Origin: an uncultured Prevotella sp.
GTDB lineage: Bacteria; Bacteroidota; Bacteroidia; Bacteroidales; Bacteroidaceae
Assembly: GCA_905234265.1 (NCBI GenBank)
Contig: CAJOHJ010000006.1
Span: 109,011-173,010, forward strand
Reading direction: 5' to 3'
Length of the DNA: 64,000 nucleotides
In this document: in pieces, positions 25,438 to 34,265 of the stretch
Position numbering within the stretch: the first letter of the stretch is position 1
Layout: every line of letters begins with the position of its first letter
Notes under the pieces: model-generated
What the model saw: the letters and a program-made list of their open reading frames with translations, nothing else
What the model was told of the DNA's origin: nothing
The model's database searches: none
Position numbers and translations under genes: made by a program

Positions 25438-28400
25438 ATGAAAGCTATCAGAACCATTATGACCATGCTGGCAGCCATGCTTACCTTAGGAACATGGGCT
25501 GCACAGACGGTGACCATTCCCACGGCCACTGGAACGTACATTAACTGGAACGACTGTGAACTGACAAGTGCAAACGTCGAGAACAACGGTGATAACATCG
25601 GCTCGACGGGCAAGAACACCGTAGCAGTGTTCACCATCAAAAACGACACACAGCAAGACTACATCCTGACCTTTGCCACCGGCACAAAGAATGCGGCAAA
25701 GATGAAGGTTTCTCTCACCGGCAGCGGCGATGCCGAGTTGCTGGCCAAAGACGTTGACATTCCCAACACTGGCAGCTGGACACCCAGCACCATCACCAAC
25801 ATCTTCATCTCGCAGCTGCCCGTAGGCACCTTCGAGCTGAAGTTCCAGGTCACCGAGGCTACAAGCTATGCAGGCAACTGGGGCAAGCTGGCATTCTACA
25901 CCACTGAAAGCTTCAACAGCATTCCAGGTACCATAAGTATAGCCGGTGGCGGCTATGGAGGCGGTGCGCGTCTGGAGAACAACAACGACAACGTCGGCTG
26001 GATATCCAATGGAACATCGGCTTCATACAGTTTCATCTGCTCTGAGGCTGGCGTCTACAAGATGACCATCCCCATGACCAAGTATGGCGACGGAACGATA
26101 ACCACCACCGTCGTCGACGAGGCTACTGGCAACGTTGAGGCTGAGGGTACATGGACTATGACAAATCCTGCAAACTACGAACCCACGGACGTGCCTGTAG
26201 AGGGCGAGCTTAGCATAGGTATGAAGACGATGACCATGCAGTTTGCCACTACATCAAGCTTCCTCTTCAACTACAAGAACTTCACGATGACACGTGTCGG
26301 CGATCATTTCGCTGCTGTAAGAGACGTCACCATTGCCGGACAGACAGTCACTAAGGGTGACGACAGCGACTGGTTCTGCCAGCTGCCAGCCACTTATGAC
26401 GAAACGACTACCATTACCGTCGGCGCGCAGAGCGGAACAGTCAGTGCCACGGCTGTCGACGGCAGCGGCAATGCTGTGGCCGTCACCGACAATGGCAACG
26501 GAACGTTCACGCTGGCATCGCCTGCTCCAGGCTCTAACACCATAGTCACGCTGACGCTGACACCGGCAGAAGGAGCTTTCTCGTCGAAGACTTCTTATAC
26601 GCTGAAGATGTTCCGCATCGGGGAAATATCGCTGACGGACATTCTGATAGACGGCATCAGCATCGATGTCCTCGCAGACATGAACGACAAGCAGACAGCC
26701 ACTTTCAGCAATGTGTTTACGGCTGTGCCTGATGTGAAGGTAAAGGTTGTTGACGGAAGCACGGTTGCTGCCGGCAAGCCTGTCATTGACGGTTCGAAGG
26801 CCACATACAGCATCCACGTAGAGATGGCTGGCAAGACTAAGGACTACACTCTGGTCGTCAACGGACTGAATATTTACACAAAGGCAGATGCCGACCAGAC
26901 GGTAGAGCTGAAATACAGCGGTGAGGACAACGACAAGACCACCAAGGTGTGGAGCAACGGTCTCTACTCGCTGTCGCCCGTAGGTGACGGATGGTCTGGC
27001 AGCGGTTTCAAACTGTCTGCAAGCGGCAATCCGTTCACACTCAGCATGCCTACCGATGTTAAGGTTAAGCAGTTCATTCTGCATGAGTTCAAGGACAACT
27101 ATGCCGCAGGTTCTTTCAACGAGATTACGTCTGAAGGCATGACGGCATATATTCCAATGAAGCACTCGTTCGACAATGTCAGCGCCTACGACCTCGTTAT
27201 CAATCTCGAAGGCCATCAGGCTGGTAAGCCAATCCAGTTCAGCTTTACCGGCGGCAGCCAGATTACAGGCTGGTATGAGCTGACCATCGAGAAGCAGGCC
27301 ATCACCACTGCTCCTGTCGTTGCCGACCAGAAAGTTACGGTTGTAAACAACCACGCCGTAATAGCCCTGACATTCGACCGCGAAATGACTGCTACAACGG
27401 CAACTGCCAATGGTGGCAGCGTTACTGCCGAGGGCGGCAGCGCCACTCTCTACTTCCCAGTGTGGGGGCTTGACTATGACAAGACTTATACGCTCACTGT
27501 GGCTGCCGGAGCTGCCAAGGACAACTACGGAAATGCCAATGCAGAGGCAATCAATGTTCCTGTGACTGTGGGCAGCAAGCCTGTCGTTGAGCAGGCTGCA
27601 TACGACTACGTTGTGGCAACTGCTGAAGAGTTCTCGGCTGCCATCAAGGCCGTCAACGCCAGCAATGGCTCTGAGTCAGCGGTCCGCAAGGTAATCTTCG
27701 TAAAGAACGGCGACTACGACTTCGGTGCTGTCGAGCAGAACCTCAAGGCTTACAATGTGAGCATCATCGGTGAGAGCCGTGACGGTGTCATCCTGCATGG
27801 CAACCGCTCGGGCATCACTAACCCAATTCTGCAGGTGAATAGCACTGGCGGCAACTACTTCCAGGACTTTACCATCCGCAACGACCTTGACTGGCAGAAA
27901 GAGCGTGCCGGCGTGGGTGTGGCATTCTCCGGCGGCAAGAAGGCCGTGCTGAAGAACGTTGCCATGCAGAGCCAGCAGGACACGCAGGTTACTGGCGAGA
28001 GTGCATACTATCTGAACTGCCGCATCTATGGTGCTGTCGACTTCATCTGCGGTGGCGGTAACCACTTCTACGACCGTTGCGACCTGCTCATCACCAATGG
28101 CGGTCACATCACTGCTCCTAACACTGCTGCAACGACCAAGTGGGGCTATGTGTTCCAGCACTGCACCGTAGACACTGCTGAAGGCGCCGGTCAGGGTGAC
28201 GGAAGCTACAATCTGGGTCGCCCATGGCAGAACGAGCCGCGCGCATACTTCCTGAACACTGTGATGAACATCAAGTCGACAGACGACGGATGGGGCAAGA
28301 TGGGCAATCTGCCTACTCACTTCTACGAATACAACTCTGTAGACAAGAACGGTCAGCCTATCGACCTCTCTGTGCGCAAGAACTCTCCGACATCTACAAA

Positions 28401-28851
28401 CACATACGTACCGGTTCTTACCGACGAAGAGGCACAGAAGTTCACTGTAGAGAATGTGCTGGGCGGTACCGACTCTTGGCTGCCTACTGATGAATGCGTA
28501 GAGACTGCAGCTCCAGTAGTATCTGTCGAAGGAAAGAAACTTTCATGGAACGCTGTCGAAGACGCACGCTGCTATGTCATCTTCAAGGATGGAGAGTATG
28601 TCGGCAACCAGACGGCTACTGCCTACGAGGCTGCCGAGAATGGCCAGTACACCGTGCGTGCAGCCAATCTGAACGGCGGTTTGGGTGCTACTTCTGAGAC
28701 TGTTACCATAGGAGATGCCGATGGCATCAAGACCATCAGCGATGAGGCGTTTGGCGCAGGCACTCAGACTTACAACCTGCAGGGACAGCGTGTCAGTGCC
28801 ACTGCCAAGGGAGTGCTGATTGTAGGAGGCCGTAAGGTTGTGGTGAAGTAA
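25438..28851 (+). CDS. Multidomain pectin methylesterase (CE8) with N-terminal carbohydrate-binding-like modules
   Basis: 1137 residues; signal peptide MKAIRTIMTMLAAMLTLGTW. Two CBM6/35-like beta-sandwiches fill ~25-300 (INWNDCELTSANVENNGDNI; YAGNWGKLAFYTTESFNSIP). Bacterial Ig-like stretches span ~300-700. The C-terminal third (~720-1010) is a CE8 right-handed beta helix with the catalytic signatures SQQDTQV (Asp848), YGAVDFICGGG (Asp868) and LGRPW (~925-929). CE8 removes methyl esters from homogalacturonan. The end has a fibronectin-like domain (LSWNAVEDARCYVIFKDGEY) and the shared tail YNLQGQRVSATAKGVLIV, GRKVVVK. It lies 30 nt after GH3 and faces the AraC-type membrane regulator. Confidence 0.93.
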   Translation: MKAIRTIMTMLAAMLTLGTWAAQTVTIPTATGTYINWNDCELTSANVENNGDNIGSTGKNTVAVFTIKNDTQQDYILTFATGTKNAAKMKVSLTGSGDAELLAKDVDIPNTGSWTPSTITNIFISQLPVGTFELKFQVTEATSYAGNWGKLAFYTTESFNSIPGTISIAGGGYGGGARLENNNDNVGWISNGTSASYSFICSEAGVYKMTIPMTKYGDGTITTTVVDEATGNVEAEGTWTMTNPANYEPTDVPVEGELSIGMKTMTMQFATTSSFLFNYKNFTMTRVGDHFAAVRDVTIAGQTVTKGDDSDWFCQLPATYDETTTITVGAQSGTVSATAVDGSGNAVAVTDNGNGTFTLASPAPGSNTIVTLTLTPAEGAFSSKTSYTLKMFRIGEISLTDILIDGISIDVLADMNDKQTATFSNVFTAVPDVKVKVVDGSTVAAGKPVIDGSKATYSIHVEMAGKTKDYTLVVNGLNIYTKADADQTVELKYSGEDNDKTTKVWSNGLYSLSPVGDGWSGSGFKLSASGNPFTLSMPTDVKVKQFILHEFKDNYAAGSFNEITSEGMTAYIPMKHSFDNVSAYDLVINLEGHQAGKPIQFSFTGGSQITGWYELTIEKQAITTAPVVADQKVTVVNNHAVIALTFDREMTATTATANGGSVTAEGGSATLYFPVWGLDYDKTYTLTVAAGAAKDNYGNANAEAINVPVTVGSKPVVEQAAYDYVVATAEEFSAAIKAVNASNGSESAVRKVIFVKNGDYDFGAVEQNLKAYNVSIIGESRDGVILHGNRSGITNPILQVNSTGGNYFQDFTIRNDLDWQKERAGVGVAFSGGKKAVLKNVAMQSQQDTQVTGESAYYLNCRIYGAVDFICGGGNHFYDRCDLLITNGGHITAPNTAATTKWGYVFQHCTVDTAEGAGQGDGSYNLGRPWQNEPRAYFLNTVMNIKSTDDGWGKMGNLPTHFYEYNSVDKNGQPIDLSVRKNSPTSTNTYVPVLTDEEAQKFTVENVLGGTDSWLPTDECVETAAPVVSVEGKKLSWNAVEDARCYVIFKDGEYVGNQTATAYEAAENGQYTVRAANLNGGLGATSETVTIGDADGIKTISDEAFGAGTQTYNLQGQRVSATAKGVLIVGGRKVVVK

Positions 28852-28917
28852 CAGTAGCAACAGCGAACTGACTATAACTGGCAATCCGCCGCTTCTGCCA
28901 CCTTCTTGTCTGTATTC

Positions 28918-31575
28918 TCAGAATGCGTTCACAGAGGTGGTGACAGAAGTGGCGGATTCTCTGTATTCGCGTGGAGACATGCCAGTGTCTTTCTTGAAAC
29001 AGCGGGAGAAATACTTCGGGTCGGTGAAGCCGACGGAGTAGGCCACCTCGGAAATGTTCATGGTGCTGCGGCTCAGCAACTGCTGTGCGCGCTGCATGCG
29101 CAGCTGGCGGAGGAAGTCGATGGGCGACACGCCAACCAGCGACTTTACCTTCTCATAGAAGACTGTGCGCCCAAGGCCTACGGCCCCTGCCATGTCGTCT
29201 ATCTTCAGGTCTTCGTCGCTGATGCGCCCTTCTATGTATGCCATCAATTTCTGCATCATATCTTCGTCGGCATCGACAATCTTGGGTTCTTTAAGCGTGT
29301 AGTGATGGGCTTCTGCCGCCGGCGACAGTACGTCCTGTGGCGTCTCCGACATTTCCGACATCTGCTGCTGCAGCTGCCGGTACTGTCGCAGAATGCTTTC
29401 CAGGCGTTGCTCACGCTCTCGGTTGCGTTGTCTGCGGCGCAGCCACGCCATGACAGACCATGTCGACAGTGCGACGGTCAACAGCATCAGCAGCACTTGC
29501 ACCCAGCTGCGCTCCCACCACATCGGGCGCACGTCGATGACGAGCCGCGTGTCGTTGTCACACCACACGCCGTCGCTGTTGGTGCTGCGTACGGTAAGCA
29601 CATGGCGGCCCGGCGACAGCCGGTTGAAGACAATACGCGGCGTGCGGCCCATATTGTTCCACTGCTTGTCGTCGTCCATACGGTAGGCGTACTGCAGCAG
29701 ATAGTTGTAGGAGTAGTCCAGCGCAGCAAAGCTGATTGTCAGGCTGCGCTGCTCTCTGTCGACAATGTCTACTGTCTGCTGGTGAATAATGGGCAGCACG
29801 TTCTGCTCGCCGTTGTATTGCAGGTTGGTGAAGATGATGTTCGGGCAGAAAGTGCTTTTCCTCATGTCCTGCGGCAGGAAAGAGATGACTCCGCCGGTAA
29901 CTCCCATCCACAGCCGCCCGGAGACGTCCATTGACGGCTTTGCCTCCGACATCTCTGTGTTATGCGACAGGTAGTCGTACTGCAGCAGATTGCCGGTCTG
30001 CGGTTGGTAGCACTCAATGATGATTTCCCTGTTTGCCCAGATGTTGCCGTCGGCGTCTTCTGCCAGCGCCTGCACATTACCCATGCTTCGCGACAGCTGG
30101 CTGATGGCTTCCAGCTTCAGATTGTCGTGCTTCAGATTGCTGTCTATGATGCGCTGGACGCTGCCGCCCATGGTGGTTGTCAGAATGCTGCCGTCGTGGC
30201 ACACCAGCGTCTGGAGAACATCGTTGGTGCGCAGCGACGCTGCGTCGCCATGCCTGTGGGTGGTCGTGAAAAACTGCAGGCTGGCGAGGGGTGATGGGCT
30301 TGAGGTGTTGGGTGATGATGTGCCGTTGCTGTCTTTTGCAGGGCGGAATACCATCAGCCCCGACGTTGTCGATGCCAGCATGGTGCCGTCGGCGGTGCGT
30401 GTTATGCGCCTCACCTTCCTGAAATCCTCCTTAGGATATAGCGGCATAGAGTTGCCGCTGTGCAGGAAGCGCACTCTGTCGCCCGTTCCTGCTGCTGCGC
30501 CGCCAGCCCCTGTGCCACCGTTGCTTACGGAAACGTTCACGACGTTCAGACCTCCGCCGAAGGTTGCAATCCAGACGTTGCCGAGTGCGTCTTCGCAGAA
30601 GTCATATATATCATTGTGGCTGATGGCGTAAGGGTCTGAGGAATCGGCAGTGTAATGGCTTAGCCTGCCATTGGGCGACAGCGTGTAGGCTCCCATGCCC
30701 TTTGTGCCAATCCACAGCGTGCCGCGCGAGTCTTCAAATAGCGCATAGACATGGTCGGCAAAGCGCACCTGCCTGCTGCCGATGGTGCCGCCGGGCTGCA
30801 GCCATCCGGCCTGCTGTCCGCTGCCGTCCAGCACGGCAATGAAACCGTCGTAGCTGCCTGCCCATACCGTGCCGTCCTTGCGGCACAGCACCGAGCGCGT
30901 GGGCTGTCCGGCTACCACAGGCATCATGCGGACATTCTGCCTGCGGAAGTTTACCAGCGTCAGACCGTGCGGCGACGTCAGCCAGAGGTTTCCCTGCCTG
31001 TCGGCGTAGTGCTTGTATCCGGTTATTATGCCTGGCACGGCCTTGGCTGCAGGTCCGTCGCCCACCAGCAGCTGGCGGTCGTCAGTCATGCGCCATCCCA
31101 TGCCGGCGGTAGTGTTGGCGCGCGTTTCTTCCGGCGTAGTGTGGTTGAGGGGAGTGTCCGTGTCCTCGTCGATGCGCTTATAGCGGCTGCTGTGGGTGTC
31201 GTAGAGATAGACGTCGCCGCTATATGTACGCAGATAGATGTTGTCTGCACTGTCCACCTTTATCTTCGCTATTCGGTTTGTAGGCAGCGTGTCGCCCCCG
31301 ACGAGCTTGCCGAAGGTGGTGAACTGGTAGCCGTCGTAGCAGCACAGACCGTTGTAGGTGGCTATCCACATCAGTCCGCGCGAGTCTTGCTGCATGCCTG
31401 AAATGTTGTTGCAGGCCAGTCCGTCGCGAATGCCGAAAGTTCTGATGCTGTATTCCGTCTGTGCGGATGTGGCAAGGAGGCTGCCAAAGAAGACAAGGAC
31501 TGTTATTGCACACCTCCTCGTTACGTCTGTTGCTGTTTCCCAGATGTCAAGTCTTATGGTTTTCTTGTCTCCCAT
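28918..31575 (-). CDS. Membrane propeller/Y_Y_Y/AraC regulator lacking kinase and receiver domains
   Basis: 885 residues. An N-terminal hydrophobic segment (AITVLVFFGSLLATSAQ) is followed by two-component propeller repeats (DSRGLMWIATYNGL, DRQGNLWLTSPHGL, DSRGTLWIGTKGMG, DALGNVWIATFGGG) up to ~600. A Y_Y_Y sensor domain (~610-680: LLQYAYRMDDDKQWN, LSPGRHVLTVRSTNSDG), one membrane helix (~690-712), a basic coiled coil (RRRQRNREREQRLESILRQY) and a C-terminal AraC helix-turn-helix pair (~775-875: MAGAVGLGRTVFYEKVKSL, ISEVAYSVGFTDPKYFSRCF) follow. Hybrid two-component systems of Bacteroidetes have the same ends but carry histidine kinase and receiver domains in between; both are absent. It likely senses a periplasmic oligosaccharide and acts on GH3-CE8. 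The ATG used is almost on top of its promoter; the stretch GAGGAGG about 60 nt inside hints that the start could be later. Confidence 0.88.
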   Translation of the reverse strand: MGDKKTIRLDIWETATDVTRRCAITVLVFFGSLLATSAQTEYSIRTFGIRDGLACNNISGMQQDSRGLMWIATYNGLCCYDGYQFTTFGKLVGGDTLPTNRIAKIKVDSADNIYLRTYSGDVYLYDTHSSRYKRIDEDTDTPLNHTTPEETRANTTAGMGWRMTDDRQLLVGDGPAAKAVPGIITGYKHYADRQGNLWLTSPHGLTLVNFRRQNVRMMPVVAGQPTRSVLCRKDGTVWAGSYDGFIAVLDGSGQQAGWLQPGGTIGSRQVRFADHVYALFEDSRGTLWIGTKGMGAYTLSPNGRLSHYTADSSDPYAISHNDIYDFCEDALGNVWIATFGGGLNVVNVSVSNGGTGAGGAAAGTGDRVRFLHSGNSMPLYPKEDFRKVRRITRTADGTMLASTTSGLMVFRPAKDSNGTSSPNTSSPSPLASLQFFTTTHRHGDAASLRTNDVLQTLVCHDGSILTTTMGGSVQRIIDSNLKHDNLKLEAISQLSRSMGNVQALAEDADGNIWANREIIIECYQPQTGNLLQYDYLSHNTEMSEAKPSMDVSGRLWMGVTGGVISFLPQDMRKSTFCPNIIFTNLQYNGEQNVLPIIHQQTVDIVDREQRSLTISFAALDYSYNYLLQYAYRMDDDKQWNNMGRTPRIVFNRLSPGRHVLTVRSTNSDGVWCDNDTRLVIDVRPMWWERSWVQVLLMLLTVALSTWSVMAWLRRRQRNREREQRLESILRQYRQLQQQMSEMSETPQDVLSPAAEAHHYTLKEPKIVDADEDMMQKLMAYIEGRISDEDLKIDDMAGAVGLGRTVFYEKVKSLVGVSPIDFLRQLRMQRAQQLLSRSTMNISEVAYSVGFTDPKYFSRCFKKDTGMSPREYRESATSVTTSVNAF

Positions 31576-31579
31576 ATTG

Positions 31580-31587
31580 CAAAAATA
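31580..31587 (-). promoter_or_regulatory. -7 promoter element for the propeller/AraC regulator
   Basis: TATTTTTG on the minus strand, only 4 nt upstream of the annotated ATG (31575). The transcript would be leaderless or the true start later. Confidence 0.5.
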
Positions 31588-31635
31588 TAGAAAATGTTTT
31601 TTTGAGACAAGAAAAAACGGCTTTTTTTGCTTCCT

Positions 31636-32844
31636 TTATTTTTTGATGTCGTGGTCGACCATGGTGGCTACGCAGGAGTCAGACCATACGTTGACGGCTG
31701 TCTCTACCATGTCAATGACTGTGTAGACGGGCAGGATGATGCCCATTACGGCTACGGGGGCGCCGATGCCCGACATCAGCGACAGCGTGAGGAAATAGCA
31801 GCCCATGGGAACGCCGGCATTGCCGATGGCCGAGAGTACGCTGATGGCGAGCCACAGCAGCATGGTGTCCCATGTGAGCGGCGTGCCTCCCTGCTGCATG
31901 ACGAACAGCGACGTGACGAGAATGAAGGCTGCGCAGCCGTTCATGTTGATTGTTGTGCAGATGGGCAGCACGAAGCGTGCCACCTTGGGGCTGACGCCTT
32001 GGCGCTGTTCGGCAGACTCCATGGTGACGGGCAGCGTGGCTGCAGAACTCTTGGTGAACAGGGCCATCAGCACGGCAGGCATCATGGCGCTGAGCGTGCG
32101 CAGCGGATTGATGCCTCGCAGCAGCAGAAAGATGGGCAGCACTACGAAGAACTGCAGCAAGTTGCCACCCAGCACTACGGCTACATAGCGGCCCAGCGAG
32201 TCGGCGACGGTGCCTGCTGAGAGCTGCGACGAGAGCTGTGCGGCAAATGCCACGATGCCCACGGGCAGTGTCCAGATGAGTCCGCGGATGAGCAGGAAGA
32301 GCAGCTCCTGCAGGCCCGCAAGGAATCGAAGCACTGTAGTCTTGTTGTCTGACTGTGGCATGCGCGACAGTCCAAGCCCCGCGGCAAAGGCCAGCAGCAG
32401 CAGCGACAGCACATTTCCGTCGAGGAACGGCTTGACGATGTTGTTTGGAACGACGCTGAGCAGGTGGTCGGTGTAGGTGAGTGGTGAGTGGTTAGAGGTG
32501 AGTGGTGAGTGGTTAGAGGTGAGAGGTGAGAGGTGAGAGGTGAGTGGGAGCGTGCCAGGGTCTATGCTGACGAACAGCAGCAGTCCCACGGCTGCGCTGA
32601 CGGTGGTGGTGAGCAGTGTGTAGCTGATGGTGTGGCGGAAGATGCGGCCTGCGCCACTGCCCTTGCCCAGTGAGGCCAACGTTGTGGTGACTGCCAGCAC
32701 AATGGTGGGTACTGCCAGCAGTTGGAACAGCCTTACGTAGACGGTGGTGACGAAGTTCATGGCATCGTCTATCCATCCCGTCTGTAAAAGTCCAAGGATG
32801 ATGCCAACCGTGAGGGCGCCAATCCAAATCAGCATTTGTCTCAT
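31636..32844 (-). CDS. Na+/dicarboxylate (glutamate/aspartate) symporter, DAACS family, with in-frame repeat insertion
   Basis: 402-residue membrane protein with the DAACS fold. Motifs: SSAATLPVTM (the usual SSSATLP hairpin), a NMNGCA stretch (usual NMDGTA) and IGNAGVPMG. The family imports glutamate, aspartate or C4-dicarboxylates with Na+ or H+. Substitutions in the NMDGTA motif (NMNGCA) suggest an altered substrate. Residues ~100-127 are a low-complexity loop, LTSHLSPLTSNHSPLTSNHS followed by PLTYTD, coded by the DNA repeat at 32465-32547; it lies between two membrane helices and keeps the frame. It is last in the minus-strand SusCD-amidohydrolase run, 40 nt after the amidohydrolase gene. 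Confidence 0.9.
   Translation of the reverse strand: MRQMLIWIGALTVGIILGLLQTGWIDDAMNFVTTVYVRLFQLLAVPTIVLAVTTTLASLGKGSGAGRIFRHTISYTLLTTTVSAAVGLLLFVSIDPGTLPLTSHLSPLTSNHSPLTSNHSPLTYTDHLLSVVPNNIVKPFLDGNVLSLLLLAFAAGLGLSRMPQSDNKTTVLRFLAGLQELLFLLIRGLIWTLPVGIVAFAAQLSSQLSAGTVADSLGRYVAVVLGGNLLQFFVVLPIFLLLRGINPLRTLSAMMPAVLMALFTKSSAATLPVTMESAEQRQGVSPKVARFVLPICTTINMNGCAAFILVTSLFVMQQGGTPLTWDTMLLWLAISVLSAIGNAGVPMGCYFLTLSLMSGIGAPVAVMGIILPVYTVIDMVETAVNVWSDSCVATMVDHDIKK
32465..32547. repeat. 7/21-nt tandem repeat inside the symporter gene
   Basis: Tandem GAGGTGA and GAGTGGT-type 7-nt units. Three units make 21 nt, read on the minus strand as the heptapeptide LTSNHSP. It resembles the arms of element family A in layout but differs in sequence. 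Confidence 0.8.
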
Positions 32845-32884
32845 ACTTTTAATGTTTAGTTTTGTCGCTTAATTTCTCAGTTTG

Positions 32885-34174
32885 TTATTTTTTAGATTTA
32901 CCCTCCTTCGCCAGTCCTACGACGAACTGCGTCATTGCGCCAATGCCATATTGCAGAGCGTCCTCATCGATGTCGAATTTGTCGCTGTGGTGCTGTGCAG
33001 TGCTGCCGACGGCAGGATTGTTGACGCCTACAAGCGTGAAAACCGTCGGCGCAAGCTGGCTATAGAGTGCAAAAGTCTCAGAGCCGTACCAGATATATTG
33101 CGGATCGGCGGTGACATGGCCCGGATAGAGCCCCTCCAGCTGCTGTCGTGCATAGACGGTGTAGGCAGTGTCGTTGTTCACTGGCGGCAGGTCGATGCGC
33201 ATTCTGTCGGTGTAGCTCACCGTGCATCCGTGAGCGGCAGCTACATGCTCAGAGACGCTCTTCACGACATTGAGGGCATGCTCGCCGGCAACGCGGTCGA
33301 AGAAGCGCAGCGAGCCGCCGATGAATACCTCGTTGGGTATGACGTTGTAGACCTTGCCACCTTCAATCTGCGTGACGCCGAGCGTCACCAGCTTCTCCAG
33401 GTCGCGCTGGTTGTTCCAGGCAATGGAGATGGCTGTCAGCACGTTGGCAGCGGCAAAGACGGGATTGACACTCTTGTCGGGGCGTGACACGTGGCCGCCG
33501 CGGCCTACGATGTTGTATGCCAGCGTAGCCATGCCTGCCATTATGGGGCCTTCCTTTACGAACAGCATTCCCGATGGGACGTTGGAGGCCACATGATTGC
33601 CGTAGATGACGTCGAACTTGATGCCGTCATTCTTTAGTGTGCTGATCATGGGGCGTATTCCGGAGTTGCTCTCCTCACCCTCTTCGAAGATAAACACTAT
33701 GCGCCCTGTGAGGTGGTCGCGCAATGAGTGCAGGATGCGTGCTGTGCTGAGCAGGATAGCCATGTGGCCGTCGTGGCCGCAGCCCTGTGTGACGCCTTGA
33801 CGCTGGCTGACCCACTTCTTCTGCTTGCCCTCGCCGTTGGTGCTGCTCTCCTCAATGGGCAGCCCGTCGATGTCGGTGCGCAGTCCGATGGTCTTTCCCT
33901 TCCGGCCGGTGTTGAGAATGGCGTAGAAGCCCGTGCTGCCCGCGACGTCATGGATGCTGATGCCGTCGAGCTGCTGCAGTTCGGCCTTCAGTCGTCTGGC
34001 AGTCTCCACTTCCTGTCCGCTGATTTCAGGAAAGAGGTGGAAGTGCCTGCGGATGTCACGTGCGTAGCCGTCCTGTGCTGCCACCAGCTTGCTAACGTCC
34101 TGTGCCGCTGTGGGGCTTAGCATTAAGCAGGAAAATAATAGTAATAAGGCCGTGAGGCCTGCTCGTTCTTTCAT
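32885..34174 (-). CDS. Secreted M20D amidohydrolase (N-acyl amino acid hydrolase type)
   Basis: 429 residues with a signal peptide (MKERAGLTALLLLFSCLMLS, then PTAAQ). M20D features are clear: RRHFHLFPEISGQE, GLRTDIDGLPI, the metal site GCGHDGHMA, the catalytic acidic run IFEEGEES, VGRGGHVSRPD for the dimerisation domain, and a late AQHHSDKFDID. The family hydrolyses amide bonds of N-acyl or aryl amino acids (hippurate, IAA conjugates, aminobenzoyl-glutamate). Most relatives are cytosolic; a signal peptide places this one in the periplasm. Next to SusCD and an amino-acid symporter, it may release an amino acid from an imported conjugate (inference). Confidence 0.92.
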   Translation of the reverse strand: MKERAGLTALLLLFSCLMLSPTAAQDVSKLVAAQDGYARDIRRHFHLFPEISGQEVETARRLKAELQQLDGISIHDVAGSTGFYAILNTGRKGKTIGLRTDIDGLPIEESSTNGEGKQKKWVSQRQGVTQGCGHDGHMAILLSTARILHSLRDHLTGRIVFIFEEGEESNSGIRPMISTLKNDGIKFDVIYGNHVASNVPSGMLFVKEGPIMAGMATLAYNIVGRGGHVSRPDKSVNPVFAAANVLTAISIAWNNQRDLEKLVTLGVTQIEGGKVYNVIPNEVFIGGSLRFFDRVAGEHALNVVKSVSEHVAAAHGCTVSYTDRMRIDLPPVNNDTAYTVYARQQLEGLYPGHVTADPQYIWYGSETFALYSQLAPTVFTLVGVNNPAVGSTAQHHSDKFDIDEDALQYGIGAMTQFVVGLAKEGKSKK

Positions 34175-34204
34175 GTCTGTTTTCTTTTTGTCAGTAATAA
34201 ACTC

Positions 34205-34249
34205 TCAGCCCGACAGAACAGACCCAGAGTCTGTCCTGTGTCGGGCTGA
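34205..34249 (-). terminator. Strong hairpin between susD-like and amidohydrolase genes
   Basis: TCAGCCCGACA (34205-34215) pairs with TGTCGGGCTGA (34239-34249), with inner CAGAC/GTCTG pairing. In minus orientation the downstream run of T is weak, so partial termination or transcript processing is likely, lowering expression of the last two genes. Confidence 0.6.
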
Positions 34250-34265
34250 AAGCATTCTGCGGCTG

